Assembly: GCA_023053575.1 (NCBI GenBank) | Contig: JAKZAP010000013.1 | Location: 19,749,689-19,813,688 of the forward strand | DNA length: 64,000 nt | Origin: Branchinecta lynchi | Lineage: Eukaryota > Arthropoda > Branchiopoda > Anostraca > Branchinectidae | Reading direction: 5' to 3' | In this document: in pieces, positions 30,583 to 38,187 of the stretch | Numbering within the stretch: position 1 is the first letter of the stretch | Layout of the letters: each line of letters begins with the position of its first letter | Notes under the pieces: generated by a model | The model's database searches: none | What the model was told of the DNA's origin: nothing | Seen by the model: only the letters and a program-made list of their open reading frames with translations | Made by a program: the position numbers and the translations under genes

Positions 30583-31140
30583 CTACTTTACTTTTGCTTC
30601 TTTTTTGATGTCCCCGTTTTTTGACTTCCTAGGCCTTCCACGTACCCCATTACCCACAACTTTTTGTGTTCCAGGAAGTTTAAGCGCTCCACCTATGTTG
30701 ACATCATCGGTTTCCTTCCCACGTACGCCATTACCCACAACTTTTTGTGTTCCAGGAAGTTTTAGCGCTCCACCTGTGTTGGTCATTTTATCCATAATTT
30801 TCTTACCAGCGAATGTACCCAAAGCAGCAGCACCACTTGTTAAAGCTGCCTTACCAAGGGTAATTGCTAGCGGTATTAAAAATGGAAGTAATCCACCCTT
30901 TTGAATCGCTTCTTTCATCTGTTTGTATGATACATCAATATCACAACCCTTATTATTCATTTTACATGTTTCAATTTTATCAATTTGTCGTTTACTTAAA
31001 AGTAACTTAACTGGTTCTCGTTCATTTTGTCTACTATGACTAACACGTATCTGACATTTTTGTTTAGCACCAAAACATTTCTTCAGCTTTCCTTTCTGAA
31101 GCTTTGATAAATAAACTGTATACTCCATTGTTTCAACCAT
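30583..31140 (-). CDS. basic virion-type protein with hydrophobic segment and internal repeats
   Basis: 185 residues. Residues 8-80 are two similar basic units ('LSKLQKGKLKKC...', 'LSKRQIDKIETC...', 'VSYKQMKEAIQKGG'). A hydrophobic Ala/Gly-rich segment (about 82-115, GGLLPFLIPLAITLGKAAL) follows. Then GGALKLPGTQKVVGNGVRG occurs twice (123-141 and 150-168), and a Lys-rich tail ends the protein. Similar proteins with a KGG-LPFL...ALGALAG segment accompany Polinton capsid genes and are thought to be core or membrane-active virion components. The start has CTAATAAATG (31138-31147). Near its end the codons TCA-AAA-AAC create a slippery A AAA AAC, and the protease frame follows in -1. This mirrors a retroviral Gag-Pro arrangement. 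Confidence 0.75.
   Translation of the reverse strand: MVETMEYTVYLSKLQKGKLKKCFGAKQKCQIRVSHSRQNEREPVKLLLSKRQIDKIETCKMNNKGCDIDVSYKQMKEAIQKGGLLPFLIPLAITLGKAALTSGAAALGTFAGKKIMDKMTNTGGALKLPGTQKVVGNGVRGKETDDVNIGGALKLPGTQKVVGNGVRGRPRKSKNGDIKKEAKVK
30616..30622 (-). promoter_or_regulatory. candidate -1 frameshift site, virion protein to protease
   Basis: A AAA AAC, in frame as X XXY YYZ at codons 173-175 of the 185-codon ORF. This is the same heptamer used at the gag-pro junction of MMTV. A -1 slip avoids the TAG at 30583-30585 and stays open into the protease. A GGGGAC run follows directly. I could not find a convincing pseudoknot by eye. Confidence 0.65.
30639..30778 (-). repeat. 81-bp tandem duplication inside the basic virion protein gene
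   Basis: The block CCATTACCCACAACTTTTTG plus flanks occurs twice with an 81-bp offset (30641 and 30722) and few differences. It keeps the frame and encodes the repeated GGALKLPG...GNGVRG peptide. Confidence 0.85.
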
Positions 31141-31170
31141 TTATTAGGGAATAAATTTATCTTATAAAAT

Positions 31171-31785
31171 TTATTTACCAGCCATCATTTTTTCTATTCT
31201 GGTAACGAATGGTTTGTCAACAGGTTTTAGCTCTAGCTCTAGAAGCCTTTTTAAAATATTTACTACTGCTCTTTCAATATTATCGATACGAGTTTTTTGA
31301 CCAGCAATCTTTCCTTCAATTATACCGTTATGGGTGTGTTGCCCCAGAAGCTTTTTGTCATAATCTAAAAGATTCATAGTTAACGTTGCTAAATTAACAG
31401 CATCATTTTTGTTTCTAGGGTTTTGAACATTTGTTATCAACTTGTTTTCAGCGTTAATCTCTTTATCATTAACTCGAACTATTTCTTTTACAAATAACCC
31501 TTTATCTTTGTTCCTTACCAACGAATTATCAGGAGAATCATCTATCGCAGTTAATCTGTTGATATCTTCGCTAAAGTATTGGTTGGCTTGCACTTGTCCT
31601 GCAGTCATTTGTTCTTTAAATTGATTCATAATCACAGTCATAGATCTTAAGCTAATAGCATCCTTGTCTGCCTTGGAATCACCTAAATTTATAATTCGTC
31701 TATCATGTAGGTTAATGTTACCATTTTCGTCAGTAACTTTCGATTCGTTACTAACCTTTTTTCCAACACTACCAAATTTATTCAT
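31171..31785 (-). CDS. putative trimeric attachment fibre
   Basis: 204 residues. Two units have the phage/virus fibre pattern (I/L)-xN(L/V)xx-(P/S)xxxxDA(I/V)xL: RRIINLGDSKADKDAISL at 29-47 and KLITNVQNPRNKNDAVNL at 115-132. Such units build triple beta-spiral or trimeric shafts in receptor-binding fibres. Between and after them are heptad-like stretches (about 50-75 and 160-185, with ARTRIDNIERAVV-like spacing) and a QHTHNG turn that may bind metal. I infer a fibre-like or host-attachment protein, which would support the element being able to make virions. The start has TATAATAAATG (31783-31793). It sits between the ATPase and the basic virion protein. Confidence 0.6.
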   Translation of the reverse strand: MNKFGSVGKKVSNESKVTDENGNINLHDRRIINLGDSKADKDAISLRSMTVIMNQFKEQMTAGQVQANQYFSEDINRLTAIDDSPDNSLVRNKDKGLFVKEIVRVNDKEINAENKLITNVQNPRNKNDAVNLATLTMNLLDYDKKLLGQHTHNGIIEGKIAGQKTRIDNIERAVVNILKRLLELELKPVDKPFVTRIEKMMAGK

Positions 31786-31801
31786 TTATTATAGAAATAA
31801 A

Positions 31802-32479
31802 TTATCCGGTAAATTTTTCAAAGTTTTTCCTGTACTTAAGGGTTTTATCTTTTATTTTTAAATCTATGAAGAAAAAACCGTAGCCCTTGGTTGCCGTCTC
31901 GAATTGTTTGAGAAATTTTTCATTGTCTATACTGGATACATGGCTTTGTCTTATTAATTTTACTTCTTTTGGATTAGAACACTGAAAGAATGCAAAATAA
32001 TTGCACTGGAGCCTTACCACCTTTGGCGTTTTATGATAGCTCTGTGATAAATAAACAATCGAGGCATTTTTCTTTCTTCCTCTTATGAATAAATCTTCTA
32101 TTTTCTTCTGGTCTTTTTCAGTAACAAAATCGTCAAAGATAATCAAGTTTTGGTACTCGGGGTCTAAGTCGTCAACATCGACAATATCATCAAGATTGTT
32201 ACTTACTGTTAAGACTTTCGATTTGCATTGTGACTCCAAAGTGGTTAAATTGGTTATAAGGTCTTGATATTTATCTTCTTCAAGATCTTTAGCATACAAG
32301 TATATTCGGTTGAAACAAAGATATTCATAAATTAAATTCAAAAGAAGGTTAGTTTTCCCTGTTCCAGAACTACCACAAATTAAGAGTCTAAATGGCCACT
32401 GAGGTGCAAGGTCGTGCTTATTCTGATAAGTGTTCTTTTCACTAAAATCATAGACTTTGATTGGAGCCTTTTCATTCAT
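31802..32479 (-). CDS. A32/FtsK-like DNA-packaging ATPase
   Basis: 225 residues. Walker A is GSSGTGKT at 36-43, preceded by the RLLICG strand. Walker B is NLIIFDDF at 111-118. A conserved SQSYHKTPKVVR sensor-like segment follows at about 155-166. The size and motif spacing fit the packaging ATPases of Polintons and NCLDV-type viruses, which pump DNA into the capsid. The start is in a CTAAATAAATG context (32477-32487). The 21-bp palindrome array lies directly upstream, between this gene and the end of PolB. Confidence 0.92.
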   Translation of the reverse strand: MNEKAPIKVYDFSEKNTYQNKHDLAPQWPFRLLICGSSGTGKTNLLLNLIYEYLCFNRIYLYAKDLEEDKYQDLITNLTTLESQCKSKVLTVSNNLDDIVDVDDLDPEYQNLIIFDDFVTEKDQKKIEDLFIRGRKKNASIVYLSQSYHKTPKVVRLQCNYFAFFQCSNPKEVKLIRQSHVSSIDNEKFLKQFETATKGYGFFFIDLKIKDKTLKYRKNFEKFTG

Positions 32480-32511
32480 TTATTTAGGAAGAATTTTTCA
32501 TTATAAGATTT

Positions 32512-32750
32512 ACTTGAGTATTTTAAGTATATACTTGAAGTTTTGAAGTAGGTACTTGATTTTTTTAAGTAGGTACTTGAATTTTTTAAGTAGGTACTTG
32601 AAGTTTTGAAGTAGGTACTTGAATTTTTTAAGTAGGTACTTGAATTTTTTAAGTAGGTACTTGAATTTTTTAAGTAGGTACTTGATTTTTTTAAGTAGGT
32701 ACTTGAATTGATTTAAGTAGGGACTTGATTTTTTTGAAGGTGGTACTTGA
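32512..32750. repeat. 12-copy, 21-bp-phased palindrome array
   Basis: ACTTGA recurs at 32512, 32533, 32554, 32575, 32596, 32617, 32638, 32659, 32680, 32701, 32723 and 32745. The period is exactly 21 bp for ten units and then 22 bp. Units read AAGTAGGTACTTGAATTTTT, so each holds the inverted repeat AAGTA-GG-TACTT followed by a T-run. The array fills the PolB-ATPase gap and touches the PolB stop. Confidence 0.95.
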
Positions 32751-32752
32751 AT

Positions 32753-35700
32753 TTAATGTTTATAACCTAAAGGCAAAGTTGTAAATTTATCGCTTGTTAC
32801 TATCCTTTTATCATCCTTAGGATCTAACGCTTTTTTATTCTGTTCTTCTAGAAACATATTGTGCTTGTATGATCTTAAGTTATACTGGGTTATAGAAAGG
32901 TTTTCCGTTTTACCAAACAGTACATCCTTATAGTTTTGAATCGTAATTTTATCTTTAACTATATTGGTTTTTATTCCTTTCAGTTTTTTGCTAGCCTTTG
33001 AAGGGTCTTGGTTGTCCTTTAAATAAGCATATACTTTTGATCGTAATCCAACAAACTCTGTCATAACCTGTCCACCTAATTCATCTTTCATCATTCCTAT
33101 CACTTTCTTATTTACACTAGGAAACCTATATGGATTATCTTTCGCATAATCAGATGTATCGAACCTCTCATTCAAATCCTGTTTGATATCTTGATAAAAA
33201 TCTTCAGTTCTAATATCATATATGAAAGAATCAGTGTCCATATAACACAAATCAATTTTATCTCCATATTTAGGCTTCATATAATCATAATGGAATTCAT
33301 ACATCAATAACTTGGATAGTTCCAATACAGCAAAGCCGATATACATTGGTTTGTCTAATTTTATCTTTTCCTTCGACATTCTTGCCACTGAAAAGTTTTC
33401 ACTGAATATTATTTCAGATTTAAAGTTGGGTTTCTTTATTATTTTTTCTCTTGTTGCATCATCCGTTATTATTTCCATATCCGCTCGCTTCCTTACGTTT
33501 TCCATAGTTTTTCCAAAGCAAGCATTATTCATCAGTTTAAAGAAATCCTTTTCAAAATCATTTGTACCTTTAGTTCTAAGTGCTGTGTTGTGGTCTATAT
33601 ATCCTTTTAAGTAAGCACTTTCAGTGAATCCTAGTATTCTGTGTACTCTCTTCAATATCAAGCCTTTTTGTAAATAGAATTCTAGATTCCTGTGGTGAAC
33701 TACATAGTTGGTTTTATCTAATACTGTGGTACATAGCTTACCGTTAAAGTGTTCGGGTGCTAATGGTAAATCCTTGTGTAATTCGTGTAGTTCTTTTGGA
33801 TATTCTAAATCTACTTCATATATAGCACCTACATTCTGTAATTTCATTATCGAATTGATATGAGTTTTTAGATGGTTGTAATACTCGATTGATTCGTATT
33901 CATTCCTTTCTTTCAAATCATCCGGTATGGAAATGAATTGGAAATCATTCGCTGGTAAATTCTGCGACATTGCCCACCCATATAAATTATTAGCATCTAA
34001 ATACATTAAATAATTAGATGGCTTATTCTTATTATAATCACTTGTATATTTATTATTTGCTTTTGCGTATCTTTTTATACATTGGGATACACCACCTCTT
34101 ATTCCCTTTTCAATGAATGTATACATGTCTTCCTTTGAGAATAACGGCAAGTCTACTTTCGAATGCTTTAGGAAAGCATTCCATGTTAGTCCTGGAGCTG
34201 AGAAGTAATGAAGTGGATCCAGATCATAATTATGTATACAAACGTTCCTGAAATTCTCCACAACGTCTGATAGAATTAACACATCACTTTTTAGATATAA
34301 CTTGGTATAATCAAGTAATGTTTCACAGTTAAATTGCTTCCATATAGATACCGCTCTTTTATAATCACTTTTGTCAATACCTTTCCCTGTCAACCTAGAA
34401 TAAAAGCTTTCTATGGATGGTAAGTTTGTACAATTCATTTTATCGAAACTGTCTACGAATTCATACGGATATACCCCTTTTTTAATTATTTCTTTGAATT
34501 CATCGTCATTTTTGAAGCTGTTAGATGTGAATTTGAAATTCTCTCTTAGATGATTACAGGGTACTTTGCAATCACATTTTGCTAAATTTGCTGATAGTTT
34601 GTCTAAAGATGAAGCCATAAATCTAATCGAATCTATAAACCGGATCTCATATTTTATTTCCGTATCCGTCTTTCTTATACTTACTGATTTCGAGAATGAT
34701 ATGAAACTTTCTGCACTTTCAAAAATTCCGTTATCAGGTATCAATTCTCTAACAAACAGATGGGAATCATATTTAGATAAATTATGCATTACTACCGGGA
34801 TATGCCTAGGAATCCTGTATTTCATATTACATTCAGCATGAGCAAATCCCCTATCTTCTCCTGTCATGTGGTCGTGATCAAAGTGAGGATTTTCAGTAAT
34901 TTCAGTTGTACAGATGTGACAAGTCTTATTCATTAGATTTTTCCATTTTTCGGTAATTTCTGCATTGGTATAAGTATGGTTTCTTTGTCTGCTTTCATAT
35001 TTGTTTGCAATTTCTGTGGATACTTTTGTAATGGTTTTAACAAAATGTTTTGCAGCGTCTTCACCGAAATAATCGTAGTATTTGTTCTGGTTTGTATCAA
35101 AGGAACAGCATACCTGAAATCCGTAAGCAAATGGCTTCTGTTTGGCCACTTTTATTGTTTTCTTCCCGTTTACCTGATTGTATTCTTCGTTATAAGACTC
35201 AAAGTCTGCTATTATGCAATAAGGTACTTTCATTTGTTTTGCAATATTTTTATATTGTATACTTGAACCTTCAGGAGGCATTATTATATCAGGATCTTCG
35301 CAATTATTTTTACTTTCATGTTTTTCAAAGCATTCTTCCTTCTTAAAATGCCTTCCGCAATAAGTGCAGAGGTATGTCTTTGTTTTCTTTTTAGATATTT
35401 GAGGACCAACTAATCTGCTCAGATCCTTTACCAGTACATAATGATTATCGAAATACAATAAATGAACGATATGTTTTGCAGTTTTCCCATTAATTGTACT
35501 TTTTAGTATATGACTTCTGATAATTTTCTCTTTTTCAATTTGAAATAAACAAATCTTAATGTTGTATCTATTTTCAAATTTGTGTATATCTTTAGTATCC
35601 ATTGGGAAGTTGGTAACCCCTTCGAAATCAAATTCGTTTTCATATTGTTTATAATTTGATAGTCTATCAACATGATCCTTAGCTGGATGTAGATTTGCTA

Positions 35701-36817
35701 AGATAGACCAAAGGAAACATTTCTGGTCGTTATTTTTTATATTTATACACGCTTTTTTATTTTTTACGAAATCTGGTAGTATTTTAAACGTTCCTCCCAT
35801 GTAAGATTCTATTCGCGTCATCCTATAATCAATTCCTTCATACCGACTAAATTGTAGCCCAGATCGAGGGGTATTACTTAAAGAACTAAGTCTCTTGTTA
35901 TTATCATTCAAATGATTATGAGCAAGAATGCTATTTTTATTTAAAATCCAAGAAGTACTGTTGTAATATACTACTACTTCTTCATCATTCTCCTGTCGAT
36001 GGAAAATAACCCGAGTTACAAACTGAACTCTATATTGATTTATTTCGTTCATTCGCCGCTGTATATCTGCGAAAGTAAAAGCAATAAGAGTATGCTCCTC
36101 AACTCCATTACCTTGAACTGAAACGTTTACAGTGAATATATTCTCACTTTCGCTAAAAATAGTAGGCTGTTGTTCTTCTTCCGTTCTAAATACATGATCA
36201 GGAATTAATTTTTCTTGTTTAATTTTTTTCTTATTTATGAAGAGAGTTGATAAATCGACTACTTTTTCTTTATTGTTATCACTTCTTTCGATTTGAGCTC
36301 TAATGATATTACTATTTTTCTTTATAGTATCTTCGTGTTTTTTAATAATATTATTATAGTATTCTCCAACTCTTTTTAGTACTTCTTCTCGGTTTCCGCG
36401 AGTTGATAGGTTCTTGTTTTTCAGAAATCTTTTTAATTCGCTTGTCTCTTTTTCTTTGTTATCATTGTATTCTTGTTTTAGTTTTGTAATGGTGATATTA
36501 TTTTCTCTTATCTCATCTTCCAGAATGGTTCGTAATCTCGGTTCTGGTTTGTAGTCGGATGGTCTGTTCTTATTATGAGTTCTTTCGTTTCTGCGTTCAA
36601 TTTTAATTTTATCTTCTGCTATCAAAATATACTTATTAAGATGGTTTATTATATTATTTGTTATTTCATGTTTCTTAGCTCCATTTGTTTTGATTTTATT
36701 AATTTTCGCATAAGTCCGCAGTTCATTATATGTGTATAGCGACAATCTTTGTATAACCACTTTGTTGTTTGATATAACCTTTTTACAAAGCTGAATAACC
36801 TCTGCAGTATTCATCAT
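32753..36817 (-). CDS. protein-primed family B DNA polymerase
   Basis: 1354 residues. Exonuclease motifs are CIIADFESYN (D538, E540), MHNLSKYDSHLF (about 678-687) and YLKSDVLILS (about 841-850). Polymerase motif A is YLDANNLYGWAM (D941), motif B is KLMNNACFGKTMEN (about 1094-1107), motif C is YMDTDS (D1194, D1196), and LRSKVYAY is near 1258-1265. N-terminal extras are two SAP-like segments (about 25-62 and 125-155), a region with KCFLWSIL (C367) and DNHYVLVKDLSRL (H459) that recalls an OTU-like fold, a CTYCGRHF zinc finger (about 484-506) and an HNH/EndoVII-like insert (CHIC...DHDH...CN, about 633-664). It would copy the element from a terminal protein primer. The start is in CTATTAAATG (36815-36824). 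The stop touches the 21-bp array. Full length and intact. Confidence 0.97.
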   Translation of the reverse strand: MMNTAEVIQLCKKVISNNKVVIQRLSLYTYNELRTYAKINKIKTNGAKKHEITNNIINHLNKYILIAEDKIKIERRNERTHNKNRPSDYKPEPRLRTILEDEIRENNITITKLKQEYNDNKEKETSELKRFLKNKNLSTRGNREEVLKRVGEYYNNIIKKHEDTIKKNSNIIRAQIERSDNNKEKVVDLSTLFINKKKIKQEKLIPDHVFRTEEEQQPTIFSESENIFTVNVSVQGNGVEEHTLIAFTFADIQRRMNEINQYRVQFVTRVIFHRQENDEEVVVYYNSTSWILNKNSILAHNHLNDNNKRLSSLSNTPRSGLQFSRYEGIDYRMTRIESYMGGTFKILPDFVKNKKACINIKNNDQKCFLWSILANLHPAKDHVDRLSNYKQYENEFDFEGVTNFPMDTKDIHKFENRYNIKICLFQIEKEKIIRSHILKSTINGKTAKHIVHLLYFDNHYVLVKDLSRLVGPQISKKKTKTYLCTYCGRHFKKEECFEKHESKNNCEDPDIIMPPEGSSIQYKNIAKQMKVPYCIIADFESYNEEYNQVNGKKTIKVAKQKPFAYGFQVCCSFDTNQNKYYDYFGEDAAKHFVKTITKVSTEIANKYESRQRNHTYTNAEITEKWKNLMNKTCHICTTEITENPHFDHDHMTGEDRGFAHAECNMKYRIPRHIPVVMHNLSKYDSHLFVRELIPDNGIFESAESFISFSKSVSIRKTDTEIKYEIRFIDSIRFMASSLDKLSANLAKCDCKVPCNHLRENFKFTSNSFKNDDEFKEIIKKGVYPYEFVDSFDKMNCTNLPSIESFYSRLTGKGIDKSDYKRAVSIWKQFNCETLLDYTKLYLKSDVLILSDVVENFRNVCIHNYDLDPLHYFSAPGLTWNAFLKHSKVDLPLFSKEDMYTFIEKGIRGGVSQCIKRYAKANNKYTSDYNKNKPSNYLMYLDANNLYGWAMSQNLPANDFQFISIPDDLKERNEYESIEYYNHLKTHINSIMKLQNVGAIYEVDLEYPKELHELHKDLPLAPEHFNGKLCTTVLDKTNYVVHHRNLEFYLQKGLILKRVHRILGFTESAYLKGYIDHNTALRTKGTNDFEKDFFKLMNNACFGKTMENVRKRADMEIITDDATREKIIKKPNFKSEIIFSENFSVARMSKEKIKLDKPMYIGFAVLELSKLLMYEFHYDYMKPKYGDKIDLCYMDTDSFIYDIRTEDFYQDIKQDLNERFDTSDYAKDNPYRFPSVNKKVIGMMKDELGGQVMTEFVGLRSKVYAYLKDNQDPSKASKKLKGIKTNIVKDKITIQNYKDVLFGKTENLSITQYNLRSYKHNMFLEEQNKKALDPKDDKRIVTSDKFTTLPLGYKH

Positions 36818-36944
36818 TTAATAGGGGAACATTTTTATTAATGAATTTCCCAGTCTGCGTTTTCTCAGTCGTAAAGAAAATCATTGAATTTCTATTACCT
36901 TACTACTCTGTGAGAAAAATGTGTACACGGATTTCGCACATTCT

Positions 36945-37215
36945 TCACTACTCTTCATGTGACAAATGTGTGTGTGTAGTGGAATCCCACTTTTCGTACT
37001 ACTCTTCATGTGACAAATGTGTGTGTACTGGAATCCCACTTTCTGTACTACTCTTCATTTGACAAATTTGTGTGTACTGGAATCCCACTTTCTGTACTAG
37101 TCTTCATTTGACAAATTTGTGTGTACTGGAATCCCACTTTCTGTACTACTCTTCATTTGACAAATTTGTGTGTACTGGAATCCCACTTTCTGTACTACTC
37201 TTCATTTGACAAAAA
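36945..37215. repeat. 49-bp tandem array in the divergent region
   Basis: CTTCAT recurs at 36953, 37002, 37051, 37100, 37149 and 37198, a strict 49-bp period. The unit holds TGACAAATTTGTG, itself a palindrome-like CACAAATTTGTCA, and CTGGAATCCCACTTTC. It lies between the start of PolB (leftward) and the start of the membrane protein gene (rightward). Confidence 0.95.
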
Positions 37216-37340
37216 TCATATATTTTTTTAAACTTTGACTCACAAGCTAAAAAAAAAAGAGAACCATACTGTAAAAGTAGCCTAGATGGTGGGTGTGTGG
37301 AAATTCGAAAAAATCAAATAATTTTTCGAAACAATTTTAT

Positions 37341-37353
37341 TATATAATAAATG
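37341..37353 (+). promoter_or_regulatory. TAAATG initiator of the rightward gene
   Basis: TATATAATAAATG overlaps the start codon. Together with 38257-38266 this shows the motif follows gene direction, not one strand's base bias. Confidence 0.6.
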
Positions 37354-37773
37354 GAAGAATTAGAAAAGAAAATGTATGTTTACCGTCGCAGTTACAAGTA
37401 CTACAATCGTATAAGTAATAGCTTACTTGTATCCAAATTCCTCTTTTCGGCAGCAGGAATGTCTGCGTTTCTAGTGCTACCTTTAGCTTCTTTAAGTTTG
37501 GGTGCTGTTATCATCGAAATAATTGAAAAGCAGTTAAGCATTGCTGATAGAAAAGCAGAATTTAGGACAAATTACAATTTTTATACTGAGTTGTTCTCGA
37601 TGCTAAAATGCGGACAGTTAACAATTGAGGAGGTAATTCAGAGAGAAACAGAGATGCGTAAAACCTTTCGATTTTTTCCTCACGAAAAATACATGAAACA
37701 GGTTCGCTTGAACGGTTATAAATATTGTAAGAACGAAACTATCAAAATACAAGAAAATTTACCAAAAATATAA
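37351..37773 (+). CDS. two-segment membrane protein of the Polinton
   Basis: 140 residues, the only rightward gene outside the TIR. A helical N-terminus (LEKKMYVYRRSYKYYNRISN) precedes a hydrophobic hairpin at about 25-60 (LLVSKFLFSAAGMSAFLVLP, then LASLSLGAVIIEII). A charged helical C-terminus holds GQLTIEEVIQRETEMRK. A glycine/alanine-rich hairpin followed by a '(I/L)S/TDEEF'-like helix occurs in a common but uncharacterised protein of other Polintons. This one has the same plan in diverged form. It is probably inserted in a membrane. A role in envelope-less egress or entry is conjecture. The start has TATAATAAATG. Confidence 0.65.
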   Translation: MEELEKKMYVYRRSYKYYNRISNSLLVSKFLFSAAGMSAFLVLPLASLSLGAVIIEIIEKQLSIADRKAEFRTNYNFYTELFSMLKCGQLTIEEVIQRETEMRKTFRFFPHEKYMKQVRLNGYKYCKNETIKIQENLPKI

Positions 37774-38187
37774 AATTTTTTGCAAAACCTCCCACCCCAG
37801 ACTTTGAAGATTGAAGATGTTGTTAAAATATCATATCTACACACATATACATATGTCTGGGGTAGCCCCGTATGGGGAGGAAACTCATCTCAGAGTTTTT
37901 TTCGCCATCACTCACTATCAACGGATTGCTGGTAGTGGGATTCGATCTCACGACATCGTTGATACAATGGTTTCTAAGTTTGCACGACTTAGAGCATTCT
38001 GCCAACGGGGCCCGAAAAATCTCCGCAACGAAATGTTTTGTGATGTGAATCATCTAATGCGCAATGAGATTTCCTGTTTTTTGTTGCCTTAAGAGCTTTA
38101 TCAGTACTAGAGGTAGAATTGTTGGTTACATTGAGGAGATTTTAATTTGATGATGTGATGAATATCGATTTGGATTTTTTTTTTACA
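37774..38187. other. Polinton interior, no convincing ORF
   Basis: The ORFs at 37811-38092 (+) and 37823-38053 (-) have no TAAATG motif and no recognised content. They overlap the tRNA-like sequence. I do not call them genes. Confidence 0.6.
37926..38011 (-). tRNA. degenerate tRNA-Leu-like sequence in the Polinton
   Basis: On the minus strand, box A-like TGGCAGAATGCTCTAAG (from 38004) aligns with tRNA-Leu TGGCCGAGTGG-TCTAAG. An anticodon-loop-like CTTAGAA would give anticodon UAG (Leu). A possible long variable stem, CATTG...CGATG, and box B AGATCGAATCCC with CCCAC follow. The box spacing suits a class II tRNA. The acceptor and anticodon stems do not pair well, so it is a pseudogene or a tRNA-like element. 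Confidence 0.45.

Noticed and set aside
36945..37215. 49-bp repeats as a CRISPR array
   Set aside because: The repeats are contiguous, with no unique spacers, in an animal genome and inside a Polinton. It is a minisatellite.
37811..38092. 93-codon ORF as a Polinton gene
   Set aside because: It lacks the TAAATG start context shared by all other genes, has no recognised content, overlaps the tRNA-like sequence, and has a similarly open frame on the opposite strand.
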